From NCBI GenBank assembly GCA_900313925.1, contig OMTF01000039.1, positions 1 through 53,538 on the forward strand: a DNA stretch of 53,538 nt, in the 5' to 3' direction. Each line of letters opens with the position of its first letter. The first letter of the stretch is position 1. The stretch comes from an uncultured Eubacteriales bacterium. GTDB lineage: Bacteria; Bacillota; Clostridia; Oscillospirales; Oscillospiraceae. Made by a program: the position numbers and the translations under genes. Positions 24,914 to 33,583 of this stretch are shown in pieces. A model generated the notes under the pieces. The model searched no databases. It worked only from the letters and a program-made list of their open reading frames with translations, and was not told the DNA's origin.

Positions 24914-26158
24914 TTACTGAACTACCTGCATGGTAACGGTCCGTACCCGAGTTGGAATTTCAGCGCTTGCACTCAGTACAATTCCCATTTCCACGAGCTG
25001 TACAATGAGCGCTGTGCCGCCTGAACTGAAAAAGGGAAGCGAAATACCGGTATTCGGAATAAGATTCGTTACAACAGCAACATTTAATATGACCTGCAGC
25101 GCCAGATTTGTCGTAATCCCCGCACAGACAAGACAATTATACCTGTTTGCAGCGTGCGCCGCCAGCTGATAGCCGCGAATAATCAGCAGTGCGAATAGAA
25201 TAAGGATAAGGACGGCGCCGATAAAGCCCATTTCCTCACAGACAATGGAAAAAATAAAATCGTTGGAGTGCTCCGGAAGATACATGAACTTCTGCCGGCT
25301 TGCGCCGAAGCCCAGCCCGGTCAGCCCTCCGGAACCGATTGCAATCAGAGACTGCAGCGTCTGGTAGCCCGCGTCCGTTGAGGTCTCTTCCAGCGGCTTG
25401 CGCCAAGCTAGAAGCCGTTCCTGTGCGTAGTCTGTAAAATGAACGGCAATAAATCCGGCTGCCAATCCGAGAACTATGCAGGCAATCCACGGCTTTTTCG
25501 GGGCATCCGCAATAAACATCATGACAACCGCTACGGTCAGAATAATGAAGGTCGCCGAGAAGTGCGGCTCCAAAACCACAAGAAGCGCAACCAATGCCAG
25601 ACGCCAGATGAAATCCCAGAACCCCGCTCTGATGGTAAGCCGGCGCAATTTCGGGTCGGCTTCCTTCTCCGGCGTAAGGACCATGGAATCGCCTTTTTTC
25701 TGTACCTCCGCAGCAAAGCGCATTATCACCGCAAGCTTTGCAAGCTCGGAAGGCTGAAAGCTGAAAAATCCTAGATTGAGCCAGCGGCGGGCTCCCCCTC
25801 CGACGACGCCGATAACCAGCACCGCGACCAGCAGAAGGATGGAAAGATACCACAAGCCCAAGGTTGCGCCGCGGCTGCGGTAGATCCTCATTGGAAGCCA
25901 GGCTGCAAGCCCCATCAGGGCAACGCCCACGACAGCAATCAGTGCCTGGCGAAGCGCCGTGGAATAAGAGTGCCCTGTCGGCACTCCGTTTTCCATTGTG
26001 GAAAACGTGTCGCTGCCGGAGCTTGCGGAATAAAGAGACATCAGTCCGATGGCGAGGAGAATCAATACGAGGAGCAGATAGGGTATATCAATCTGCCCGC
26101 GGATAGCACCGTCGGCTGTGAGCTTTCTCCTTTTTGTCTTCATTTTTGCTTCCGTCAT
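24914..26158 (-). CDS. ftsW: SEDS peptidoglycan polymerase FtsW/SpoVE
   Basis: 414 residues with ten membrane segments. It carries the SEDS motifs GGGARRWLNLGFFSFQPSE, FSATFIILTVA, and NDFIFSIVCEEMGFIGA, and ends with TGISLPFFSSGGTALIVQL. It polymerises lipid II glycan strands with the neighbouring class B PBP. GGGGAGC lies upstream of the ATG. Confidence 0.95.
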   Translation of the reverse strand: MTEAKMKTKRRKLTADGAIRGQIDIPYLLLVLILLAIGLMSLYSASSGSDTFSTMENGVPTGHSYSTALRQALIAVVGVALMGLAAWLPMRIYRSRGATLGLWYLSILLLVAVLVIGVVGGGARRWLNLGFFSFQPSELAKLAVIMRFAAEVQKKGDSMVLTPEKEADPKLRRLTIRAGFWDFIWRLALVALLVVLEPHFSATFIILTVAVVMMFIADAPKKPWIACIVLGLAAGFIAVHFTDYAQERLLAWRKPLEETSTDAGYQTLQSLIAIGSGGLTGLGFGASRQKFMYLPEHSNDFIFSIVCEEMGFIGAVLILILFALLIIRGYQLAAHAANRYNCLVCAGITTNLALQVILNVAVVTNLIPNTGISLPFFSSGGTALIVQLVEMGIVLSASAEIPTRVRTVTMQVVQ

Positions 26159-26176
26159 GCCTGCTCCCCTCCGGGA

Positions 26177-27184
26177 TTATTTGAAGCGCCCATATACGCC
26201 GATAAAGGAAATAATCACCATACCGACTGTGATCCAGAAGTAAAGCGAGCATATTTTCTTCTCGGACCATTTTCTTCCGCTCCAGCCGCCCTGTTCCAAA
26301 TGGTGATGGAATGGTGCCATCTTGAACACGCGGGTATGCGTTCTCTTGTAATGCGCGACCTGAATAATATCCGAAAGCGCCTCAATAATATACATGATGC
26401 CGATAAGAATTAAAATCAGCGGCATATCGTAGGCAAAGGCCAGTGCGGCCACGGCGCCTCCCAGAAACAGGGAGCCCGTATCCCCCATGAACACTTTGGC
26501 CGGATTATAATTGAAAACCAAAAAACCGATGAGGCCGCCCAGAAGGCCGGAAGCGAAAATTCCAAGTTCCAGGAAATTCTCTCCCCACAGGTAGGTGACC
26601 ATCACGAAAAACATACAGATGGGAATGGTCGTCATCGTTGCCAGTCCGTCGATTCCGTCTGTGAGATTCACAGAGTTTACGGTACCTACGATGATGAATA
26701 TCGCCAGCACATAATACAGCCACGCCGGCAGTTCCACGCTGACATTCCAGAACGGAATGTAAAAGTGCGGCCAAAGGTAGCCAAGTTTCTCCATGATAAA
26801 CAGGAAAATCATCGCCGCGGCGATCTGCAGAACAAGTTTCTGCTTCGCTTTTAGTCCGAGATTCTGCTTTTTCTTCAGTTTTTCCCAGTCATCCAGAAAT
26901 CCTATCAGGCCGAATAGAAGACTCAGGCAGAGAATCAGAATGTGGCCCCACCGCCCGTTCAGCATGCTTTCAAACCCGACGGTCAGGCATACGATCGTAA
27001 CGGAAGCGATGAAAATCACGCCGCCCATCGTGGGCGTTCCTTCCTTGGATTTGTGCCAAGTCGGTCCGTCCTCCAGGATTCGCTGCCCGGCGTGAATCTT
27101 CCGCAGCCAGGGAATATAGTATTTTCCGATGATTGTCGCTGCAACAAAAGCAATAATCAGCGACAGGCAAAGTCGTGCTGTCAT
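26177..27184 (-). CDS. mraY: Phospho-MurNAc-pentapeptide transferase
   Basis: Makes lipid I. A multi-pass membrane protein of 335 residues with KEGTPTMGGVIFI, the catalytic-site region NSVNLTDGIDGLA, VFMGDTGSLFLGG, and the cytoplasmic histidine loop APFHHHLEQGGWS. murD would normally follow, but here ftsW does. Confidence 0.97.
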   Translation of the reverse strand: MTARLCLSLIIAFVAATIIGKYYIPWLRKIHAGQRILEDGPTWHKSKEGTPTMGGVIFIASVTIVCLTVGFESMLNGRWGHILILCLSLLFGLIGFLDDWEKLKKKQNLGLKAKQKLVLQIAAAMIFLFIMEKLGYLWPHFYIPFWNVSVELPAWLYYVLAIFIIVGTVNSVNLTDGIDGLATMTTIPICMFFVMVTYLWGENFLELGIFASGLLGGLIGFLVFNYNPAKVFMGDTGSLFLGGAVAALAFAYDMPLILILIGIMYIIEALSDIIQVAHYKRTHTRVFKMAPFHHHLEQGGWSGRKWSEKKICSLYFWITVGMVIISFIGVYGRFK

Positions 27185-27222
27185 AATCTTTCTCTCGGAT
27201 TTCGCAGAATCCTTATCCTTAC

Positions 27223-29544
27223 TTAATAGTGTCCGATATTCCGAGTATCGTTTGTCTTTATCGTTACACGCAGGACGGTGCCGTATTTGACCTGCTTGCC
27301 GGCTTCGATGCCCTGCGCCGTAACAACCTGCATGGACGGGTCGGAAACAATGCTGTCCGTGCAGACATACAAGCCGCTATCCCGGGCAATGCTGACCGCC
27401 TGCTCGTAGGAGACTCCGGTGAGATCCGGAACCGCAACCAGCTGGCTGTCCGCTTCTCCTTCCGTATAAAGGGTTACAAGGCTTCCTTTCGCAACTTTGG
27501 AATTTCCGACCGGCAGCTGATCCGTAACCGTATCTCCGTCTCCGTCGATAATGCACTCAAGCCCGGCCTTTTCAAGTTCTGCAGCCGCTTCCTCAGTCGA
27601 AAGTCCTGTAACGTTCGGGACAGTCCGGTCAAGATACTGCGTCTCTTCCTCCGTGTACTCCGGACTGATGCCGAGATACGGGAGTACATCCTCCAGTATG
27701 TTCCGTACCGTCGGAGCCGCCATTTGACCGCCGGATATATAGGTGCCGCAGTCGTAACTCGGCGTATCCAGGAATACCAGAACGGCAATCTGCGGATCGT
27801 CGATGGGAGCAATTCCGATGAAGGAAACAATGTATTCCATCTCTCCGGTTTCGACCTCGTTGCTGACTTTCTCGGACGTTCCCGTTTTTCCGCCGATACG
27901 ATAGCCGGCGATGTACGCATTGGTTCCGGTCCCTTCTTCCGAATTGCTTACGACCTGCTCCAGAATGCTGCACACTTTTTTGCTGACCGACGAGCTTATG
28001 ACCTGCCGAAGCGGGTCGGTGCTGTGGGAGTAAATCACTTTTCCATCGGAATCCGTAAGCTGTGACACGACATACGGCTTCATTAGATAACCGCCGTTTA
28101 CGCAGGCACTTACCGCGGTAACCAGCTGCAGCGGTGTGATGTTAAAAGTCTGGCCGAAGGAAGCTGCCGCCAGCTGCGACTGGTTATTCGGATCGCAGAA
28201 GACCGCCGGCGACCACCAGATGCTTGAGGATTCCCCTGCTAGGTCGATACCGGTCGACGAGGAAGGCTCATCGCTGCTGTTTCCGGTCAGATTGAGAAGC
28301 CCGAAGGCGTCGCAGTATTTGTAAAAGCTGTCCGCTCCGACCTTCAGGCCGATCTGCATAAAGGCCACATTACAGGAATGCATCACCGCCTGTGTCAGGT
28401 TTTGATTGCCATGACCATCGCTCCAGCAGTTTCGCGGCTCGCTGTCTCCGATTACCTGCAGACTTCCGCCGCAGTAGAAATTGTCACTGTCGCTGACCAC
28501 ACCCTGCTGCAGTGCCATGGAGAGAGTCAGAATCTTAAAAGTAGAGCCCGGTTCGTACGTATCCTGAATGCACTTATTGCGCCACATGGTTTCTCTGGCC
28601 TGGGTTTCCAGGGCATTCGCTTCCGTATCGTTCGGCGCTGCATCCACCTTCTTCTGATCCTCTTCACTTATCTTGAGATAATCATTCAGGTCGAAGTTAT
28701 TCAGGGAGGCCATGCCAAGAATGGCGCCCGTATTGACATCCATGGCAATGGCACCGGCACCGTTCTGCACTTTATAGTCGGATACCGCCTGCTGCAGGTT
28801 TTTCTCAAGATAGTACTGAATCGTTGCGTCAATGGTGCATACGGCGTTGTACCCCTGCGAAGAATCCGTACCGCTGTCAAGATAAGCCAATACTTCCCCG
28901 TTCGCGGTTGTAAGTTCCTGCGTTTTTCCTGCGGTACCCGTCAGAGCGTCGTCATAGTAATACTCAATGCCGCTCAGTCCGGTTCCCTCATCCCCTACGA
29001 ACCCGACCACATGGCAGGCGAGCTCATTGTATGGGTACTTTCGCTGCTGAACCGCTTCCAAGTGGACGCTATTCAGGTCATTCTCGTCAATATAGGATCG
29101 TACCGCTTCGGCAGCATCCCGATCGACTTTACGGGCAATGATTTCATACCAGGACTCCGTATCCTGCTCCGCCCGCAGGATCTCATTTTCGTCCACCTTC
29201 AGCATAGTTGCAAGATCCGCCGCGATCTGCTGTCCGTCTTCGCTGTACTTGGCCATTTCCGCCGGACTGATAAAAACATTGTAGGCTTCGGAGGAAACCG
29301 CAAGTGTTTTGTGCGTGCTGTCATAAATACTGCCGCGCTTTGCCAGAACCTCCGTACTGCTGACCTGCTGGTTCACAGCAAGGCTCGTGTATTTTTCGTG
29401 ATCCCGGATCTGCAGGACCGCCAGTCTTGCGATAAGAACAAGGAAAAGCACAGATGCAACTATGCCGCACACAGTAATTACTTTCTGCGTGCGGCTGCGT
29501 TCTCTTATTTCTTCTTTCGATGAACGGGGAATCTTCTGTACCAT
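27223..29544 (-). CDS. spoVD: Class B penicillin-binding protein (FtsI/SpoVD type) with two PASTA domains
   Basis: 773 residues. There is an N-terminal membrane anchor (about 25-47), a pedestal domain, and then the transpeptidase with STFK (catalytic Ser), SCN and KTGTSEK. Two PASTA domains follow (VPNVTGLSTEEAAAELEKAGL and VPDLTGVSYEQAVSIARDSGL). It crosslinks septal peptidoglycan. In spore formers two paralogues (ftsI/pbpB and spoVD) often sit in tandem; only one is present. Gene order makes it the divisome enzyme. GGAGC precedes the ATG. Confidence 0.94.
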   Translation of the reverse strand: MVQKIPRSSKEEIRERSRTQKVITVCGIVASVLFLVLIARLAVLQIRDHEKYTSLAVNQQVSSTEVLAKRGSIYDSTHKTLAVSSEAYNVFISPAEMAKYSEDGQQIAADLATMLKVDENEILRAEQDTESWYEIIARKVDRDAAEAVRSYIDENDLNSVHLEAVQQRKYPYNELACHVVGFVGDEGTGLSGIEYYYDDALTGTAGKTQELTTANGEVLAYLDSGTDSSQGYNAVCTIDATIQYYLEKNLQQAVSDYKVQNGAGAIAMDVNTGAILGMASLNNFDLNDYLKISEEDQKKVDAAPNDTEANALETQARETMWRNKCIQDTYEPGSTFKILTLSMALQQGVVSDSDNFYCGGSLQVIGDSEPRNCWSDGHGNQNLTQAVMHSCNVAFMQIGLKVGADSFYKYCDAFGLLNLTGNSSDEPSSSTGIDLAGESSSIWWSPAVFCDPNNQSQLAAASFGQTFNITPLQLVTAVSACVNGGYLMKPYVVSQLTDSDGKVIYSHSTDPLRQVISSSVSKKVCSILEQVVSNSEEGTGTNAYIAGYRIGGKTGTSEKVSNEVETGEMEYIVSFIGIAPIDDPQIAVLVFLDTPSYDCGTYISGGQMAAPTVRNILEDVLPYLGISPEYTEEETQYLDRTVPNVTGLSTEEAAAELEKAGLECIIDGDGDTVTDQLPVGNSKVAKGSLVTLYTEGEADSQLVAVPDLTGVSYEQAVSIARDSGLYVCTDSIVSDPSMQVVTAQGIEAGKQVKYGTVLRVTIKTNDTRNIGHY

Positions 29545-29587
29545 GTACTGCTCCTAAACTTTTCGTTTGTTCGCGAATGTAGGTACG

Positions 29588-30097
29588 TCAGAAAGCCCCG
29601 ACAATAGCTTTCCAAATCCCGCGGAAAAAGTTTCCAAGCCAGCTTCCCTGGTTATCCGACAATATTTCCGTTTTGTCTTCCGTAACGGTATCGATGTACT
29701 GAATTTGTTCCGAAGCCGGTTTTGACATACCGAGTTCGTTTATAGCACGGTCCTCCACATCCGTCAAGTTAAGGGCCGTCTCATATTCCGCCGTAAGTGC
29801 GTCCTGCTCGCTCTGCAGCTCCGCCACCTGCGCCCGCAGTGCACTGGTCTGTGCGGAAACTTCCCGAAGCTGAATCTCGGCGATAAGAACGCCAAGCAGG
29901 AGTGCCATCAGTATTAGCCCGGCGGCAAGAAATCCCAGAGGAACAGTCTGCCGCGGTCTGAGCCGCCGCCGAACAACCTTCTGCAGCTGCTGCTCCCGCC
30001 GCTGCTCTTCCTCCATGGGAAGATCGTAGGCAAGATTCGTATTCGCGCCGGGAACCGCGATGCGGCGGGCCGTATTGTATTCCTTTTGCCTTGCCAT
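29588..30097 (-). CDS. ftsL: FtsL-like septum protein
   Basis: 169 residues. A basic cytoplasmic arm is followed by one membrane helix (PLGFLAAGLILMALLLGVLI, about 55-74), then a coiled-coil (QLREVSAQTSALRAQVAELQ and on), and a motif DVEDRAINELGMSKP typical of FtsL/DivIC. The tail of about 45 residues after the motif is longer than usual. Position between rsmH and the PBP supports the name. I start at ATG 30097 after AGGAAGG. A TTG start at 30115 is less likely. Confidence 0.88.
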   Translation of the reverse strand: MARQKEYNTARRIAVPGANTNLAYDLPMEEEQRREQQLQKVVRRRLRPRQTVPLGFLAAGLILMALLLGVLIAEIQLREVSAQTSALRAQVAELQSEQDALTAEYETALNLTDVEDRAINELGMSKPASEQIQYIDTVTEDKTEILSDNQGSWLGNFFRGIWKAIVGAF

Positions 30098-30118
30098 GCC
30101 GTTTTCCTTCCTCAATCG

Positions 30119-31051
30119 TTATACGCGTTCCGCTATTCGAAGCTTCGCGCTTCTTGCCCGCGGGTTTCTGCGTACTTCGTCTTCCCCCGCCGTAATCGGC
30201 TTACGGGTAATCGTTTTCAGCGTCTGCACGAAGCCGCATGTGCATACCGGAGCCTCCCGCGGACAGGTGCAGCCGTTTTCCCTCGAAGCGATTGCTTTCT
30301 TTACGATGCGGTCTTCCAGCGAATGGAAGCTTATGACCGCCAGCCTTCCGCCGACTTTCAGGCGGTCGGGGGCTGTTGCCATCATTGCATCAATGGAGCC
30401 AAGCTCGTCGTTTACGGCAATACGGAGCGCCTGAAACGTCCGCTTCGCCGGGTGCTGCTTTTCCCGCAGTGCTTTCGGCGGCATGGCCTTCTTCACTATA
30501 TCTGCCAACTGCAAGGTTGAGTTGATCGCGTACTTTTTTCTCTCTTCGACGATACGCTCCGCTATGCGTCGGGCGAACCGCTCCTCTCCGAAGTCCTTCA
30601 GAACCGTCTCCAGTTTTTTCTCCGGCCAGCGATTCACAAGAAGCCAGGCAGAAATTGTGTCCGTACGGTCCATGCGCATGTCCAGCGGCGCATCATGCAT
30701 ATAGGAAAATCCGCGTTCCGGCTCATCCAGCTGCGGAGAGGAAACGCCGAAATCGAACAGCATTCCGTCCACCAGTGCCACACCCTGATCATCAAGGATG
30801 GCGGGAAGGTCCGCGAAGTTTCCATGTATGAAATGAATCTTATCGCCAAAGCGCTCCAAGCGCTTCCGCGCTTTTTCCAATGCTTCGTCGTCTCGGTCGA
30901 CTGCGATAAGCAGACCGCCCTGCAGACGCTCTGCAATCGCCTCCGAGTGGCCGCCCATGCCCAGCGTTCCGTCTACGTAGATTCCATCAGGCCGGATTTT
31001 AAGCCCGTCAATGCTCTCTTTCAGAAGAACCGGTATGTGCTCCTGACTCAT
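30119..31051 (-). CDS. rsmH: 16S rRNA (cytosine-1402 N4)-methyltransferase
   Basis: 310 residues. It shows HIPVLLKESIDGL at the start, the SAM-binding VDGTLGMGGHSEAI, DFGVSSPQLDEPERGFSY, and the C-terminal HSLEDRIVKKAI with LRIAERV at the end. It methylates C1402 in the ribosomal P site. The start is three bases after the mraZ stop. Confidence 0.97.
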   Translation of the reverse strand: MSQEHIPVLLKESIDGLKIRPDGIYVDGTLGMGGHSEAIAERLQGGLLIAVDRDDEALEKARKRLERFGDKIHFIHGNFADLPAILDDQGVALVDGMLFDFGVSSPQLDEPERGFSYMHDAPLDMRMDRTDTISAWLLVNRWPEKKLETVLKDFGEERFARRIAERIVEERKKYAINSTLQLADIVKKAMPPKALREKQHPAKRTFQALRIAVNDELGSIDAMMATAPDRLKVGGRLAVISFHSLEDRIVKKAIASRENGCTCPREAPVCTCGFVQTLKTITRKPITAGEDEVRRNPRARSAKLRIAERV

Positions 31052-31054
31052 GTC

Positions 31055-31525
31055 TCAGAACCCCAGTTCCTCAAAGATCTCCGCAATATGCTCCGGAGTC
31101 ATCTCTTCAGACTTCTTGGCATTCCACGTATCCGTATCCCAGATTTCCGCATGGTTATTTGCACCGATGACCGTTACGCTTTTCGTCAGCCCTGCAAAAT
31201 CCCGCAGATTCTGCGGCAGCAGAATACGCCCCTGCGCATCCAGTTCGCAGCGGGACGCAACGGCAAACACAGGGCGGACTTTTCTCTGCTGCGTATAGCT
31301 CATAGCGGATACACGTTCCGATAGACGTTCCCAGCTGTCCGAAGAATAAACGGAAAGGCATTTGTCCATGGAGACCGTAACAAAATATACGGATCCCAAG
31401 CTCTCTTTGAGCTTGGCCGGTATAAAGAGTCTGCCCTTAGCATCCAGGTTATGCTGAAATTCACCGGTGAGGCCTATCGTCTCGCCGGTAATTCTCTGCA
31501 CGATGCCGTTTTCATCGCCGAGCAT
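31055..31525 (-). CDS. mraZ: MraZ, regulator of the dcw cluster
   Basis: 156 residues with the two SpoVT/AbrB-like MraZ repeats: GEFQHNLDAKGRLFIPAKLKE and CELDAQGRILLPQNLRD. About 18 residues precede the usual beginning of the family (M..GE..HNLD). The ATG at 31525 is well supported by AAGGAG, and no start codon lies nearer the core. MraZ is a DNA-binding repressor or activator of its own cluster; AAGTG repeats lie directly upstream. Confidence 0.95.
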   Translation of the reverse strand: MLGDENGIVQRITGETIGLTGEFQHNLDAKGRLFIPAKLKESLGSVYFVTVSMDKCLSVYSSDSWERLSERVSAMSYTQQRKVRPVFAVASRCELDAQGRILLPQNLRDFAGLTKSVTVIGANNHAEIWDTDTWNAKKSEEMTPEHIAEIFEELGF

Positions 31526-31556
31526 TTCCGTTCTCCTTCCGTCCTACTTCGTCAGC

Positions 31557-31616
31557 CGCTGCACTTGTGGGAAATTACTAAGCATTTGCGCCACTTAGTG
31601 CCGTTTTCCCCCACTT
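31557..31616 (-). promoter_or_regulatory. Candidate MraZ box: 10-base-phased AAGTG repeats
   Basis: Read on the minus strand, the region splits into six consecutive 10-mers that all begin with AA. Three begin with AAGTG (31616-31612, 31596-31592, 31566-31562), exactly 20 and 30 bases apart. MraZ of mollicutes binds repeated AAAGTG[T/G] boxes, and that of E. coli binds GTGG[G/T] repeats. The site covers the predicted transcription start and early leader of mraZ. Confidence 0.6.
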
Positions 31617-31622
31617 GTGTTG

Positions 31623-31651
31623 ATTTTACAGCGCCGTTTTTCGGATTGCAA
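31623..31651 (-). promoter_or_regulatory. Promoter of the dcw cluster
   Basis: Minus strand: TTGCAA (31651-31646), 17 bases, TAAAAT (31628-31623). Transcription would begin near 31616, at the first AAGTG repeat. Confidence 0.65.
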
Positions 31652-31762
31652 GACCGGATTTTTCGATAAAACTACGGAAAGTTAAAAATTGGAAACAGAA
31701 CGCATGCAGAAGTTGTGGTAATTCCCTCTTTTTGGGGTTATGTCTACTAAATGTAGTGTTGA

Positions 31763-32092
31763 AAATTTTTTAAAAATTTCGAAAAAAAATTTTTTCTGTT
31801 GGCTGTTTTCGAGGTTTTCACTCCAAATCTGGAGAAAAAAATAAGAAATTTACGAATAATCGAGAACCATATTTTCGAAGGGGAGGTAGAGACAAAGCTG
31901 GAAACGCATGTTCCAAGTGCGGATGCAGCGACGCTGTCCATTATCGGGAAAATGGGAATTGTCATTGCAGAGCCGCAGGCTTTTTATCTGCTTTTGGCAA
32001 GAGCACAGAATATTGATTATTCTTCGCTGTACAATGACGATGTAGCGCTGGCGCTGACATTTTATGGAATTGCAGAGAAGATTTCGGGCTGA
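31763..32092 (+). pseudogene. Start-less ORF, unknown protein, probably degraded
   Basis: An open frame from just after a stop at 31760-31762 encodes about 109 residues ending ALALTFYGIAEKISG. There is no ATG or GTG and no ribosome binding site; TTG 31799 is the only conventional-type start and follows a run of A's and T's. I do not recognise the family. The end abuts AGGAGG and a following ORF, which looks like an operon remnant. Marked as a pseudogene because of the missing start. Confidence 0.35.
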
Positions 32093-32110
32093 AGGAGGAT
32101 GGGAAGAATA

Positions 32111-32462
32111 ATGGCTGCAGGCTGCAAAGACAGAATTATTCGGTCTGCTGCCGCGGAAGGGGAGCCGAATAAGCTCAGAAAGCGTTCCTAAAACCTGCGA
32201 GTATACAGAAAGTTTTAATGAGGCGCTTTGCTCTGCGTGCGACGACGTCGATGTCAATCTAAAGGAGAACACGATAGACCTTATCCCAGATACATGGACG
32301 CTTAATCTTGCGGACACAGGTAGTCCGGCATACGGCTGGTGCTGGAATGCACAGTGTGATGCGATCCGGGCGTCGTACTCCGTAAACGAAAAGGGGATGC
32401 TGTCCATAAAGATGACGTTTCGCGGGATACGGAATGACGGAAATAAAGAATTCGATTGCTAA
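32111..32462 (+). pseudogene. Disrupted ORF downstream of the start-less ORF
   Basis: GGAGG (32094-32098) precedes an ATG-started frame (ATG 32098 or 32111) that hits TAA after 26 codons (32189-32191). The +1 frame from about 32115 is open for some 115 codons and reads like a protein (TWTLNLADTGSPAYGWCWNA, then MLSIKMTFRGIRNDGNKEF) but has no start codon. A frameshift in the first 80 bases would reconcile the two. No family recognised. A terminator-like hairpin follows at 32537. Confidence 0.35.
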
Positions 32463-32536
32463 TCCAAATAATAATTCTCAGCGATTCGAGCTTGGATATT
32501 ATTTTATTCCTTTATCTTCGCCTTCCATCGGTCCGG

Positions 32537-32560
32537 AGCCGGACGATGAGCCGGCTTTTT
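32537..32560 (+). terminator. Terminator-like hairpin
   Basis: AGCCGG (32537-32542), eight-base loop, CCGGCT (32551-32556), then five T's. It suits the plus-strand ORF remnants upstream. Confidence 0.55.
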
Positions 32561-32932
32561 CAAAAACGATAGATTTACGGATTCTGAATCCGAAACCTCC
32601 GCAGCCATGTAAGGTCTACCGCGGTGCGAAATTTTTCCGCAAAGGATTGCAAAAGCCGTGCCCGATGTTGGGAATTTTCGAAGGATGAAATCCGCCGTCT
32701 GAAGCGGCAGGAAAGTTCAGAGAAAGAAAGTTCTATAACTGTCTCCAGGAAATCCGTGCCATGCCGGGGTGGGAAGCGGCTCTATTCTTCGATCATAGGC
32801 AAAAAAGGAAGGCCGGATGTGATCCTGCCCTCGATTTCTGTATCCCTAAAGTACCGAAAAATGCCGTTGGCCGGAAAGTTTCCGGTCGTCTTCCATGTCG
32901 GTGCCCACATTGCGCTTCCTGCCGAAATCGGC

Positions 32933-33583
32933 TCACTGCGCATTTTCCTTGGGTTTTTCCTCTTCCGATTCCTCCCCGCCATGCTGCTCCTTCATTGCCT
33001 CTGCAGCAGCCGTGGCAAACGCTTTCCGCTGCTGGCGGACTCTATCCAGTGCTTCTGAAACCGCCTGTTCCGTCCCGCGCAGCACATCTTCGGCGTATTT
33101 GCCGGCAAGCCGGCGCAGCTGATCAGATTTTTCCGATGCTTCTTCCAGCATCCTGTGACTCTGCTCCTGGGCATCCTCTTTCATCTTCTGGCTTTCGAAC
33201 TCCGCTTCCTGCACCATCTGCCGGCTGCGGGTCTGGGCGACGCGCACGATCTCTTGCTCAGACAGAAGCGTACGGGCTTTTTCTTCCGCCAGTTTGCGCA
33301 CCGATTCCGCTTCCCGCTTCGCGTTGGAAATAAATTCATCCCGCGCTGATACGAGTCTCTTCGCTTCCGAGAGCTCTACGGGCATCTGCGCCTTTATTTC
33401 GTCCAGCAGATCGAGAACTTTTTCCCGTTCAATAAGGCACTTATCATTTCCGAGAGGTACACCCCACGCTTCCGAGACCATCGAATACAGCTCGTCGACA
33501 AGGGCCATAACGCTATCCTGATCTTCGGGAGTCCGTTCTTCCGCTGTGACATCTGCCTCTTCCGTCCGTCTGTCTTCAGCCAT
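32933..33583 (-). CDS. Coiled-coil protein next to coaD, unknown function
   Basis: 216 residues. An acidic disordered N-terminus is followed by a segment SVMALVDELYSMVSEAWGVPLGNDKCLIEREKVLDLLDEI in part (about residues 24-63). A long Glu/Arg/Ala/Gln-rich coiled-coil then runs to the end. This resembles the small 'ATPase-like' or DivIVA-like helical proteins commonly found after coaD in Clostridia. No enzyme motif is visible. I start at ATG 33583 after GGAGG. The open frame extends upstream into coaD and overlaps its end by eight bases even with this start. Confidence 0.8.
   Translation of the reverse strand: MAEDRRTEEADVTAEERTPEDQDSVMALVDELYSMVSEAWGVPLGNDKCLIEREKVLDLLDEIKAQMPVELSEAKRLVSARDEFISNAKREAESVRKLAEEKARTLLSEQEIVRVAQTRSRQMVQEAEFESQKMKEDAQEQSHRMLEEASEKSDQLRRLAGKYAEDVLRGTEQAVSEALDRVRQQRKAFATAAAEAMKEQHGGEESEEEKPKENAQ

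Larger units (their letters stand above)
31526..32932. other. 1.4-kb gene-poor gap between mraZ and the coiled-coil gene
   Basis: It contains the mraZ regulatory region, an A/T tract stretch (about 31745-31800), the two degraded plus-strand ORFs and their terminator. From 32563 to 32932 I see no supportable gene. A perfect 15-base palindrome-like hairpin CCGGAAAGTTTCCGG lies at 32871-32885. Confidence 0.5.

Noticed and set aside
32624..33058. 144-codon plus-strand frame in the gap before the coiled-coil gene
   Set aside because: Its 3' third overlaps the coiled-coil gene in antisense, and no start signal or family resemblance was found.
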